The position numbers and the translations under genes are program-made. The notes under the pieces are model-generated. The model did not search any database, had not been told where the DNA came from, and saw nothing but the letters and a program-made list of their open reading frames with translations. This document shows, piece by piece, positions 1-7,124 of a stretch of 33,498 nt of DNA (its first letter is position 1; each line of letters begins with the position of its first letter). The stretch is from an uncultured Bacteroidota bacterium (GTDB lineage Bacteria > Bacteroidota > Bacteroidia > Chitinophagales > Chitinophagaceae), in the NCBI GenBank assembly GCA_903881585.1, contig CAIRTW010000066.1:1-33498 (forward strand). Direction: 5' to 3'.

Positions 1-23
1 AAAGTAACTGGCTAAGAACAGGC

Positions 24-133
24 TGTCCGAGATAATCTGTAGATTTGTTCATGTCTCTTTTGGTGTGTGGTAACAACAAATTAGACAAAGGGTGGCTAAT
101 AACCACCCTTACTTCATAAAACTATCTCGGACA
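24..133. repeat. MITE-like inverted repeat with internal hairpin
   Basis: The arm tgtccgagata (24-34) is exactly repeated in inverted orientation as tatctcggaca (123-133). Inside lies a second perfect stem, aagggtgg (88-95) with ccaccctt (103-110), around a 7-nt loop. An ~110-bp non-coding unit with terminal inverted repeats and an internal dyad resembles a miniature transposon or a decayed IS end. I see no clear target-site duplication, so mobility is inferred only. The inner hairpin could also terminate a gene to the left, although it lacks a T-run. Confidence 0.45.
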
Positions 134-161
134 ATACTAATAAATAATTCCTTATTCGCAG

Positions 162-183
162 ACCTGCCTGCCGGCAGGCAGGT
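162..183. repeat. 22-bp perfect palindrome
   Basis: The half-site acctgcctgcc (162-172) is followed directly by its exact reverse complement (173-183). The first 12 bases of the element counted from 161 (gacctgcctgcc) recur at 13748-13759, also between genes. This fits a dispersed palindromic repeat of the type common in Bacteroidota intergenic DNA. Function is unknown. Confidence 0.7.
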
Positions 184-279
184 TTCACGCCTTATAAACA
201 GAAAAATAACTTCGCAATATGGCAAAACTTATTTTGTCAACGTTCCTTAAAAAATCAATAGTCATAGAACGGGAATAAC

Positions 280-287
280 TAATTTTG
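280..287 (+). promoter_or_regulatory. thyA promoter -7 element (TAATTTTG)
   Basis: Exact match to the Bacteroidota -7 consensus TAnnTTTG, 23 nt before the thyA ATG. No convincing -33 TTG is seen at the usual spacing. Confidence 0.6.
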
Positions 288-310
288 CAGTATATTTTTT
301 TGAGGAAACT

Positions 311-1105
311 ATGCAGGCATATTTAGATCTCGTTCAGCACATAATGGACACCGGGGTGCAAAAGAGCGACCGCACCGGCACGGGCACCACCAGTTGTTTT
401 GGTTACCAGATGCGGTTCGACCTTCAGAAAGGCTTTCCGCTGGTGACCACCAAGAAGCTGCACCTTAAATCCATTATATACGAATTGCTGTGGTTCCTGA
501 AGGGCGATACCAATACAGCGTATCTGCATGAGCATGGTGTAAGCATCTGGGACGAATGGGCAGATAAGAATGGCAGCCTGGGCCCAATATACGGTCACCA
601 ATGGCGTAGCTGGACTGGCGCAGATGGTAAAACTTACGACCAGATAAAGGATGTACTGCACCAGATAAAGACCAACCCGGACAGCCGCCGCATGATAGTG
701 AGCGCCTGGAACGTGGCCGACCTGCCGAAAATGGGCCTGAACCCGTGCCATGCTTTGTTCCAGTTTTATGTGGCGGATGGCAAGCTGAGCTGCCAGCTCT
801 ACCAGCGTAGTGCAGATGTGTTCCTGGGTGTGCCTTTCAACATAGCATCTTATGCATTGCTTACCATGATGATGGCGCAGGTGTGCGACCTGCAGGCAGG
901 TGAGTTCATTCATACCTTTGGCGATGTACACCTCTACAGCAACCATATGGAGCAGGCAAAACTACAACTGAGCCGCACTCCATTTCCGCTGCCGAATATG
1001 CGGTTGAACCCGGAGGTGAAAGACCTGTTCGATTTTAAGTACGAAGATTTCACACTCGAGAATTACCAGCACCACCCGGCTATTAAGGCGCCGGTTGCGG
1101 TGTAG
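311..1105 (+). CDS. thyA: Thymidylate synthase
   Basis: Cytosolic enzyme that methylates dUMP to dTMP with 5,10-methylene-tetrahydrofolate, releasing dihydrofolate. The protein is 264 aa, the same length as the E. coli enzyme. The catalytic cysteine lies in LNPCHALFQ at residue 146, the phosphate-binding SRR at 125-127, and the dUMP-binding QRSAD near 164-168. The N-terminal RTGTGT stretch is also typical. The ATG at 311 gives the full family length and lies 23 nt below a -7 element. folA follows 128 nt downstream; it recycles the dihydrofolate made here. Nothing unusual is seen in the protein. Confidence 0.98.
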   Translation: MQAYLDLVQHIMDTGVQKSDRTGTGTTSCFGYQMRFDLQKGFPLVTTKKLHLKSIIYELLWFLKGDTNTAYLHEHGVSIWDEWADKNGSLGPIYGHQWRSWTGADGKTYDQIKDVLHQIKTNPDSRRMIVSAWNVADLPKMGLNPCHALFQFYVADGKLSCQLYQRSADVFLGVPFNIASYALLTMMMAQVCDLQAGEFIHTFGDVHLYSNHMEQAKLQLSRTPFPLPNMRLNPEVKDLFDFKYEDFTLENYQHHPAIKAPVAV

Positions 1106-1107
1106 TT

Positions 1108-1223
1108 GTAAGTAATAAGTCCTAAGTCCGGGAATCGAACGTTAGACCTTTCATTTGTTTACTTAAACCTAAATAACTTTACCTTTATACTTGGAGATTT
1201 ACGACTTATCACCTACGACTTAC
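1108..1223. repeat. Imperfect inverted repeat flanking the folA leader
   Basis: The 23-nt segment 1108-1130 matches the reverse complement of 1201-1223 at 16 of 23 positions; both are built from taagt/acgactta units. Together they bracket almost the whole thyA-folA spacer, including a possible folA promoter at 1154-1181. It looks like a degenerate intergenic repeat or a miniature inverted-repeat element. A role in folA expression is speculative. Confidence 0.4.
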
Positions 1224-1233
1224 GACTAAGCAA

Positions 1234-1737
1234 ATGATCCTTTCCTTTATAGTAGCGGTTTCTGAGAACAACGCCATTGGCCGACATAATGCGTTGCCCT
1301 GGCACCTGCCCGAAGACCTGAAATTTTTTAAGCGCACTACAATGGGCAAGCCTGTTGTGATGGGCCGCAAGACGTTTGAATCATTAGGCAGGGCTTTGCC
1401 CGGAAGGCTTAATATAGTAATATCAGGCAATAAAGACCTGAAGCTACCGGAGGGTGTGCTGCTGTATGACGATATGAACGCAGCTATAGAACGTCTACAG
1501 CAGGAAAATGCAGAGGAAGGCTTTATTATAGGCGGCGGCCAGATATTTGAGGCCGCTATGCCGCTCGCCGACAGAATGTACATAACACGGGTGCATACTA
1601 CTGTTCATGACGCAGATGCTTTTTTCCCAAACATAGACCACACACATTGGAAGCTGGTTTGGGAAGAAAAACACCATGTTGATGATTTCCATCAATACCC
1701 GTTTACTTTTGAGAAGTATGAGCGGGTTGAAATGTAA
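1234..1737 (+). CDS. folA: Dihydrofolate reductase
   Basis: Reduces 7,8-dihydrofolate to tetrahydrofolate with NADPH, closing the cycle with ThyA. The protein is 167 aa, a normal length. It starts ILSFIVAVSENNAIG, then LPWHLPEDLKFFK with the catalytic acid D28 (equivalent to E. coli D27). The NADPH-binding MGRKTFES (residues 43-50) and IIGGGQIFE (about 98-106) are intact. A near-match -7 element TAACTTTA (1174-1181) with TTTG at 1154-1157 lies upstream, so folA may have its own promoter as well as readthrough from thyA. The spacer is bracketed by an imperfect inverted repeat. Confidence 0.97.
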   Translation: MILSFIVAVSENNAIGRHNALPWHLPEDLKFFKRTTMGKPVVMGRKTFESLGRALPGRLNIVISGNKDLKLPEGVLLYDDMNAAIERLQQENAEEGFIIGGGQIFEAAMPLADRMYITRVHTTVHDADAFFPNIDHTHWKLVWEEKHHVDDFHQYPFTFEKYERVEM

Positions 1738-1740
1738 AAA

Positions 1741-1763
1741 CCCCAAACTCCTAAAGGGGGCTT
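1741..1763. repeat. CCCC...GGGG dispersed hairpin repeat, copy 1
   Basis: Starts four nt after the folA stop codon: CCCC and GGGG arms around an aaactcctaaa centre, followed by gctt. The reverse complement of 13832-13853, in front of manC, has nearly the same sequence (CCCCAA..CCT.AAGGGG.CTT). It may serve as a weak folA terminator; the T-run is interrupted. Confidence 0.45.
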
Positions 1764-1782
1764 TCCCTCGTTATTTCCTTGA

Positions 1783-2283
1783 ATGATCCTGCACAATTTC
1801 ATAGCGTACGTTGAATATAAATGGAAGGCTAAGGGCCGCCATGGTACGCATTCTCCATTTGTGTATGACTTTGCAGAACATGTGCTGCTGGATAAAGAAC
1901 TGCTCAATAAAGAATATCTCATAGAGTGCGGGTGGCTACCCCTGAAGTATGAAAACCTGATCTGCCGTATTGCTACTTATTATAACTACAAGAAGGTTTT
2001 GCTTTTACAATCTTCAGCCAATTCCAAAGATGTTGATGTATTGCTGCTCCCGGAGAAAGAACCAGGCAAATGGATGAGTCTGCTGGATGAGCAACTACAT
2101 TTATTAAACAGAAACGGCATTGTAATATTAAGCGGTATTCATAAAACAGCAGCTCACAGCAAAGCATGGAAAACCATTATCAAACAGCCACAGGTACGCA
2201 TGAGCATAGACCTGTTTGGAGTTGGCTTGCTACTGTTCAGGGAAGAGTTTAAAGAAAAGCAACACTTCGTTTTGAAGTACTAG
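1783..2283 (+). CDS. Shortened SAM-methyltransferase-like protein
   Basis: A 166-aa cytosolic protein without a signal peptide. Both ends resemble a Bacteroidota class I methyltransferase-like family: the N-terminal RHGTHSPFVYDF (19-30) and a C-terminal part running from SIDLFGVGLLLFREE to QHFVLKY (about 141-166). From memory, full-length members are roughly 230-260 aa and carry a glycine-rich SAM-binding motif between these parts. No such E/DxGxxxG motif is visible here: the middle reads YNYKKVLLLQSS, where a Rossmann strand keeps its place but the glycines are gone. It is probably a reduced, non-catalytic relative. Its stop codon overlaps the end of the convergent minus-strand gene by 4 nt. 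The family assignment is moderate and function is unknown. Confidence 0.6.
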   Translation: MILHNFIAYVEYKWKAKGRHGTHSPFVYDFAEHVLLDKELLNKEYLIECGWLPLKYENLICRIATYYNYKKVLLLQSSANSKDVDVLLLPEKEPGKWMSLLDEQLHLLNRNGIVILSGIHKTAAHSKAWKTIIKQPQVRMSIDLFGVGLLLFREEFKEKQHFVLKY

Positions 2284-2465
2284 CCCAGCGGATCTTCTTC
2301 ATGGATAGTATTAGTGCCCGCCTTCGCAAAAAAATTCTCCACAAAGCCACTGAACATAGGCGGCACTTTGCCCATCAGGTAGCCTTTCATGGTCTCTAAA
2401 GCTTTATGTGCCTGCTCTTCGGTAAGCCCGGCATTTTCTTTTAATTGCTGTACTAAATCATCCAT
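2280..2465 (-). CDS. Small helical protein downstream of clpX
   Basis: A 61-aa protein of unrecognised function. It reads as two or three amphipathic helices (MDDLVQQLKENAGLTEEQAH onward; the ETMKGYLMGKVPP region; SGFVENFFAKAG) with an acidic tail and no signal peptide. The LTEEQAHKALETMKGYL segment recalls small DUF2267/DUF2780-like helical proteins, but I cannot confirm this. It lies 36 nt after the clpX stop on the same strand and has no promoter match in between, so it is probably cotranscribed with clpX. Clean ATG and length support a real gene. Confidence 0.65.
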   Translation of the reverse strand: MDDLVQQLKENAGLTEEQAHKALETMKGYLMGKVPPMFSGFVENFFAKAGTNTIHEEDPLG

Positions 2466-2501
2466 TTTTTGGATATTGACTTTTGGAATTTGGAATTTTA
2501 T

Positions 2502-3755
2502 TTACGCAGCCTTCATATGGTCCAGCTTGGCATGTTCTATCATCTGCTTTGAATAGTCGAGCGTAAGGTGGAATGTTCCGTTGTGCTGTTCAGATGGCAT
2601 GTCAAACATAGCGTCTGTAAGTATCATTTCACAGATCGCACGCAGCCCACGCCCGCCTAGTTTATACTGTATGGCCTTCTGCACCATATAGTCCAGCGCG
2701 CCGTCTTCCATGGTCAGCTTTATTCCTTCAAACTCAAACAACCTCATGTACTGTTTTACCAGTGCGTTCTTTGGCTGGGTAAGTATCAGCTTCAGCGAAG
2801 CGGCATCCAATGGATTGAGGTAGGTTACTACCGGTAACCTTCCCAAAAGTTCCGGTATCAATCCGAAAGTGCGCAAATCCTGAGCGTTCACATACTGCAG
2901 CAGGTTGGCGCGGTCCAGGTCTTTCGTGGCCTTTATGGCGTTATATCCTATCGCTGTAGTCTGTATCCTGCGCGCGATCATTTTATCGATGCCTTCAAAA
3001 GCGCCACCGCAAATGAACAGTATATTCTGCGTGTTCACTTTTATCATTTTCTGCTCCGGGTGCTTGCGGCCGCCCTGTGGAGGCACCATCACTTCAGAGC
3101 CTTCCAGCAGCTTCAGCATAGCCTGCTGCACGCCCTCGCCGCTCACGTCGCGGGTTATAGATGGGTTATCGCTCTTGCGGCCTATCTTATCCAGTTCGTC
3201 TATATACACAATACCACGCTCGGCAGCAGCAACATCGTAGTTGCTTGCCTGCAGCAGGCGGGATAGAATGCTTTCCACGTCTTCGCCTACATAGCCTGCC
3301 TCGGTAAATACAGTAGCATCTACGATAGCAAACGGAACCTGTAGCAGACGTGCAATGGTCTTGGCCAGCAGGGTTTTTCCCGTACCTGTCTCGCCCACCA
3401 TCATGATGTTCGATTTTTCGATCTCCACATCGTCCTGTGGCGGCATGGTGAGGCGCTTGTAGTGGTTATATATAGCCACAGACAACACCTTTTTGGCATC
3501 GTTCTGACCGATCACGTACTGGTCAAGAAATTCTTTTATTTCCCGTGGTTTGTATATTTTGGTTTTAAGGATCTCTGCTTTAGCAGGTTCTTCTTTTTTT
3601 ATCTTATCCGCTGCGCCTGTTGCCTCAGCCAGCAATGAATGGGCATTTTCTATGCATTGGTCGCAAATATTACCCTTTATGCCTGTGAACAGGATATTCA
3701 CATCACTCTCTGCCCGGTCGCAAAAAGAACATCTTTTTTCGGATTGCTTTGCCAT
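2502..3755 (-). CDS. clpX: ATP-dependent Clp protease ATP-binding subunit ClpX
   Basis: AAA+ unfoldase that feeds substrates to ClpP in the cytosol. The protein is 417 aa, a usual length. An N-terminal Cys4 zinc-binding domain uses C9, C12, C31 and C34. Walker A is GETGTGKT (121-128), the pore loop GYVG lies at 154-157, and Walker B is IVYIDELDK (182-190). The sensor/arginine region RRIQTTA and the C-terminal small domain ([10 protein letters not shown]) are intact. clpP is not in the window, so clpX is separated from it here. An exact -7 element lies 30 nt upstream of the ATG. The small gene at 2280-2465 follows on the same strand. Confidence 0.98.
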   Translation of the reverse strand: MAKQSEKRCSFCDRAESDVNILFTGIKGNICDQCIENAHSLLAEATGAADKIKKEEPAKAEILKTKIYKPREIKEFLDQYVIGQNDAKKVLSVAIYNHYKRLTMPPQDDVEIEKSNIMMVGETGTGKTLLAKTIARLLQVPFAIVDATVFTEAGYVGEDVESILSRLLQASNYDVAAAERGIVYIDELDKIGRKSDNPSITRDVSGEGVQQAMLKLLEGSEVMVPPQGGRKHPEQKMIKVNTQNILFICGGAFEGIDKMIARRIQTTAIGYNAIKATKDLDRANLLQYVNAQDLRTFGLIPELLGRLPVVTYLNPLDAASLKLILTQPKNALVKQYMRLFEFEGIKLTMEDGALDYMVQKAIQYKLGGRGLRAICEMILTDAMFDMPSEQHNGTFHLTLDYSKQMIEHAKLDHMKAA

Positions 3756-3785
3756 TTTAAATTTCTACTATTGTTATTTGAGGCG

Positions 3786-3793
3786 CAAAGGTA
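3786..3793 (-). promoter_or_regulatory. clpX promoter -7 element (TACCTTTG)
   Basis: Exact TAnnTTTG match on the minus strand, 30 nt before the clpX ATG and downstream of the gpmI stop, giving clpX its own promoter. Confidence 0.6.
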
Positions 3794-3838
3794 CGGGAAA
3801 AACAGGAACTACTGTCCGCCGCGCCGACTGCTATCAAT

Positions 3839-5365
3839 TTAGCTTATCAGCACATTCCCGGTCATTTCATTAGGAATGCCTATTCCCATATACGTGAGCA
3901 TAGTCGGCGCCAGATCACCCAGTTTACCTGGTTTTAGTGTTCTTTTAAAATCATTGGATATAAGAAACAGCGGCACCAGGTTAAGGGTATGTGCGGTATT
4001 CGGCGTTCCGTCTTCGTTTACCATATAGTCGGCATTACCATGGTCGGCTGTGAGGAATACTGCATAATCGTTTTCAAGGGCAAGCGGCACTATCTGGCTT
4101 ACGCAGTTATCTACTGTTTCCACAGCCTTTATCACCGCTTTCCAAACACCCGTATGGCCCACCATATCTGCATTGGCAAAGTTGAGGCATATGAAATCTG
4201 CACTTTGCGCTTTTATCTCTGGAAGAATAGCGGCGGTCACCTCGTTGGCACTCATCTCGGGCTTCTGGTCGTAAGTGGTCACCGTGCGTGGTGATGGCAC
4301 CATGATGCGCTTTTCACCGGTGAACGGGTTTTCCCTGCCGCCGGAAAAGAAAAAGGTGACGTGAGGGTATTTTTCTGTTTCGGCTATGCGTATCTGCGTT
4401 TTGCTATTGGCCTCCAGCACCTCACCAAGTGTATTTATAAGGTCTTTATTCTCAAACAGGACATGTACGTTTTTAAAGCTCTTATCGTATTCGGTCATGG
4501 TTACATAATGCAGGTTCAGCGGGTGCATATTCTGCTCATGAAAGGCTTCCTGTGTAAGCGCCACGGTTATCTCCCGGCAGCGGTCTGTGCGGAAGTTAAA
4601 GCATACCACTACATCACCATCCTTTATGGAAGCTACCGGGTTGCCCGCATCATCGCAAACTATGATGGGTTTGATAAACTCATCGGTCACTTGCTCATTG
4701 TAAGAGTTCGTAATGGCCGACAATGGATCCGCAGTGTGTACGCCTATCCCATTAACCAGGCCGTCGTAAGCTACTTTCACCCTTTCCCAGCGCTTGTCGC
4801 GGTCCATGGCATAAAAGCGGCCGGTGAGTGTGGCCAGTTTACAGCCTGTCTCTTTTAAGTGCGCACTAAGATCAGTGATGAAACCAAGCCCGCTCTTCGG
4901 GTCGCAGTCGCGCCCGTCTGTGAAAGCATGCACGGCAACATCAGGAACATTACTTTTCCTGGCCAGGATGCAAAGCTTCTTCAAATGGTCAATGTGTGAG
5001 TGTACACCCCCATCACTTACCAGGCCAATAAAATGCAGTGTTTTTCCAGCCACCTTCGCGGCATCAAAAGCCGCATGGAGCGCAGGGCTATGCTCCAGCT
5101 CACCATCTCTTACGGCTACATTTATGCGCTGCAGCTCCTGGTATACCACCCGGCCGGCGCCGATATTCAAATGGCCCACTTCCGAGTTTCCCATCTGCCC
5201 GTCAGGCAGGCCCACGGCTTCGCCGCAGGTGATGAGCTCGGTATTTGGGTACTTACTATAAAGAGATTTTACAAAAGGTGCGTTGGCATGAACGATGGCA
5301 TCAGCGGCAGGAACTTTACCGTGTCCCCATCCATCCATTATAATGAGCATTGCTTTTTTCGACAT
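3839..5365 (-). CDS. gpmI: 2,3-bisphosphoglycerate-independent phosphoglycerate mutase
   Basis: Glycolytic/gluconeogenic enzyme interconverting 3- and 2-phosphoglycerate through a phosphoserine intermediate, dependent on two Mn ions. The protein is 508 aa, the normal length. It has the metal-binding MDGWG at 10-14, the catalytic serine S61 in MGNSEVGH, the substrate-binding DGRD and RFYAMDRDKRWER segments, and the C-terminal metal site LTADHGNADYM. It belongs to the alkaline phosphatase superfamily. The -7 element TAACTTTG ends only 4 nt before the ATG, so the transcript may be leaderless. clpX follows 83 nt downstream with its own promoter. Confidence 0.98.
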   Translation of the reverse strand: MSKKAMLIIMDGWGHGKVPAADAIVHANAPFVKSLYSKYPNTELITCGEAVGLPDGQMGNSEVGHLNIGAGRVVYQELQRINVAVRDGELEHSPALHAAFDAAKVAGKTLHFIGLVSDGGVHSHIDHLKKLCILARKSNVPDVAVHAFTDGRDCDPKSGLGFITDLSAHLKETGCKLATLTGRFYAMDRDKRWERVKVAYDGLVNGIGVHTADPLSAITNSYNEQVTDEFIKPIIVCDDAGNPVASIKDGDVVVCFNFRTDRCREITVALTQEAFHEQNMHPLNLHYVTMTEYDKSFKNVHVLFENKDLINTLGEVLEANSKTQIRIAETEKYPHVTFFFSGGRENPFTGEKRIMVPSPRTVTTYDQKPEMSANEVTAAILPEIKAQSADFICLNFANADMVGHTGVWKAVIKAVETVDNCVSQIVPLALENDYAVFLTADHGNADYMVNEDGTPNTAHTLNLVPLFLISNDFKRTLKPGKLGDLAPTMLTYMGIGIPNEMTGNVLIS

Positions 5366-5369
5366 GGCG

Positions 5370-5377
5370 CAAAGTTA
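5370..5377 (-). promoter_or_regulatory. gpmI promoter -7 element (TAACTTTG)
   Basis: Exact TAnnTTTG match on the minus strand. Only 4 nt separate it from the ATG, which would put the transcription start at or next to the start codon. Confidence 0.6.
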
Positions 5378-5456
5378 TGCCATTTGCTAAACATGCCCGG
5401 TTGACATAATTTAAAAGCAAACAAAATCCTGTTGTTATTTTGGGTAGGAGGAACAA

Positions 5457-6065
5457 TTATAATTCGAGGACGATCATTTCGCGCCAGTGCTTTTGGGCGG
5501 CTATGTTGGTGCCGTGTACGGTCTCCTGCTCATAGGCCTGCTGCCTGCTTTCGTATTCGTGGCTGATCTCGTCATAGATGTTCATCAGCGCTGTACGAAT
5601 ATCGGAAACGCTAAAATCAAACTGGTCCATGCGTATTCTCAGCTTACGTGTGTATATTTCACAGAGATCAAAGTGCCCCTGCTCATGTTCCAGTATTGCG
5701 GGAACCTTTGCATCCGGGCGCACCCACGATTTCGAGGTGTAAAAGGTGTTATACACCACCACCTTCGGCTTCTTGGCGGCCCCTTCTGTTTTGGTTTTAA
5801 AGCCTATGCCGCAATGCGTAGCGGCAGCGCTTCGTTCCGTCTCGGCGAGTACATCACCACGGAAATCTTCCCACGACAGTTTGCTGTGTTCGTTCCACTG
5901 AAATTCAACTGGCGCATGATCAACTATGGCTGTCTCCGCTGACTTTACAGCGCCGCCTTCTTTGCCATCCTTAGCGGAGGCCGCAATACCTTGCGCACAA
6001 ATAAAAAAACCAAGAAAAATAGCATATACCCCCCCACTCCTTACCGCACAAACCATTTTATGCAT
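5457..6065 (-). CDS. DUF922-type exported putative zinc metalloprotease
   Basis: A 202-aa protein with a probable signal peptide (hydrophobic stretch about 13-29). The domain core contains SKLSWEDFRGD (61-71), typical of DUF922 proteins, and an HExxH zinc-protease signature H127-E128-Q-G-H131 within LEHEQGHFDLCE. The 'HEQGHFD' form is what I expect of this family, which is predicted rather than shown to be proteolytic. It probably acts in the periplasm. Substrate is unknown. The start at 6065 gives the whole signal peptide; an ATG three codons further in (MVCAV) is an alternative. Upstream, TAACTTTA is a 7/8 match to the -7 element. Confidence 0.8.
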   Translation of the reverse strand: MHKMVCAVRSGGVYAIFLGFFICAQGIAASAKDGKEGGAVKSAETAIVDHAPVEFQWNEHSKLSWEDFRGDVLAETERSAAATHCGIGFKTKTEGAAKKPKVVVYNTFYTSKSWVRPDAKVPAILEHEQGHFDLCEIYTRKLRIRMDQFDFSVSDIRTALMNIYDEISHEYESRQQAYEQETVHGTNIAAQKHWREMIVLEL

Positions 6066-6230
6066 CTTTTAAAAACCCCAGAATTGAATTGAATAATTAA
6101 AGTTATGCAAATTACGTACCAAAAACATTTGTCATTGAAAATTTTACAATTGGCCCACAAAGAAAAGCGCCTCATGGCAAGTACCTAAATGGTTATGAGT
6201 GCCAGTTTTATGCGGTATATATTATTCGAC

Positions 6231-6238
6231 TAACTTTG
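6231..6238 (+). promoter_or_regulatory. lpxH-like gene promoter -7 element (TAACTTTG)
   Basis: Exact TAnnTTTG match. Its last three bases are the TTG that an automatic caller would take as the start codon of the next gene; the ATG 21 nt downstream is the better start. Confidence 0.65.
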
Positions 6239-6259
6239 CCATCATCTCTTACTTACTTC

Positions 6260-7033
6260 ATGGAATTACCAAAGGGTAAAAAAGTTTATTTCGCTTCCGA
6301 TTTTCATTTGGGCATACCAGACCGTGCTACCAGTATAGCGCGTGAGCGGCGCATATGCCAGTGGCTGGACGAAATAAAAGCAGATGCAGCATTGCTATAC
6401 CTGGTCGGCGATCTGTTTGATACCTGGTTTGAGTACAAGAATGTAGTCCCCAAAGGCCACAGCCGCTTTATGGGCAAGCTGGCCGAGCTTAGCGATAATG
6501 GGCTGCAGATAGAAGCCTTTACCGGCAACCATGACATCTGGATGATGGGCTACTTTAAAGAGGAGCTGAACATACCGGTGCATTATGCGCCCATAACGCG
6601 GGAGTTCAATGGCAAGAAACTGTTCATAGGCCATGGTGACGGGCTCGGGCCAGGTGATCATGGGTATAAATTTCTGAAAAAAGTATTGAGCAGCAGTTTG
6701 CTGCAATGGCTGTACCGGCGCGTACATCCCGATACCGGGGTGGGTATTGCCGCATGGTTTAGCCAGCTGGGACCGAAACATGCAGACGCCCCGGAAAAGG
6801 AATTCCTCGGGCCTGAAAAAGAAATGCTTGTAAAATTCTGCCTGGAAAAACTGGAGCACGAGCACATAGATTATTTTGTTTTCGGGCACCGGCATATTGC
6901 CATAGAGTACCCCCTGCCCCAAAACAGCCTGTACGTGAACCTGGGCGACTGGATACGGTACGATAGCTATGCAGTGTTTGATGGGGAGAAACTGGAGTTG
7001 AAGTATTATAAGCCACACGGCACCACAACCTGA
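6260..7033 (+). CDS. lpxH: UDP-2,3-diacylglucosamine diphosphatase (LpxH-like)
   Basis: Calcineurin-like metallophosphoesterase that hydrolyses UDP-2,3-diacylglucosamine to lipid X and UMP at the inner face of the inner membrane (lipid A synthesis). Metal-binding motifs are in family order: SDFHLG (D14, H16 from this start), LVGDLFD, TGNHD, IGHGDG and GHRH. A C-terminal GDWIRYDSYAVFDG ends the fold. The frame is open back to a TTG at 6236, but that triplet lies inside the -7 promoter element, so I place the start at ATG 6260, giving 257 aa. It is a single-gene unit. The function comes from family resemblance; a general phosphoesterase role is the alternative. Confidence 0.88.
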   Translation: MELPKGKKVYFASDFHLGIPDRATSIARERRICQWLDEIKADAALLYLVGDLFDTWFEYKNVVPKGHSRFMGKLAELSDNGLQIEAFTGNHDIWMMGYFKEELNIPVHYAPITREFNGKKLFIGHGDGLGPGDHGYKFLKKVLSSSLLQWLYRRVHPDTGVGIAAWFSQLGPKHADAPEKEFLGPEKEMLVKFCLEKLEHEHIDYFVFGHRHIAIEYPLPQNSLYVNLGDWIRYDSYAVFDGEKLELKYYKPHGTTT

Positions 7034-7099
7034 TTTGCACTAATCCACTACATAACGGCGATTTACCCCTTTTCCGGAGCGTAAACAAGATATATAGGA

Positions 7100-7107
7100 T
7101 AGGTTTG
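7100..7107 (+). promoter_or_regulatory. Promoter -7 element (TAGGTTTG) for the arylsulfotransferase-like gene
   Basis: Exact TAnnTTTG match, 17 nt before the ATG at 7125. Confidence 0.55.
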
Positions 7108-7124
7108 TCATTCCGAAAACATTT

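Larger units (their letters stand above)
1..310. other. Gene-free leader region upstream of thyA with repeats
   Basis: No convincing coding frame is present here; all forward frames stop early. From left to right it contains an 11-bp inverted repeat (24-34 and 123-133) enclosing a perfect 8-bp hairpin (88-110), a 22-bp perfect palindrome (162-183), an AT-rich stretch, and the thyA promoter element at 280-287. The left end may be the downstream flank of a gene outside the window. The repeats are listed separately. Confidence 0.7.

Noticed and set aside
323-946. A 207-codon minus-strand frame opposite thyA
   Set aside because: thyA is certain; the antisense product has no recognisable feature.
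5197-5216. A cctgcctgacgggcag-like sequence similar to the palindromic repeat
   Set aside because: It lies inside gpmI and encodes the conserved segment before the catalytic serine; the similarity is due to codon choice.
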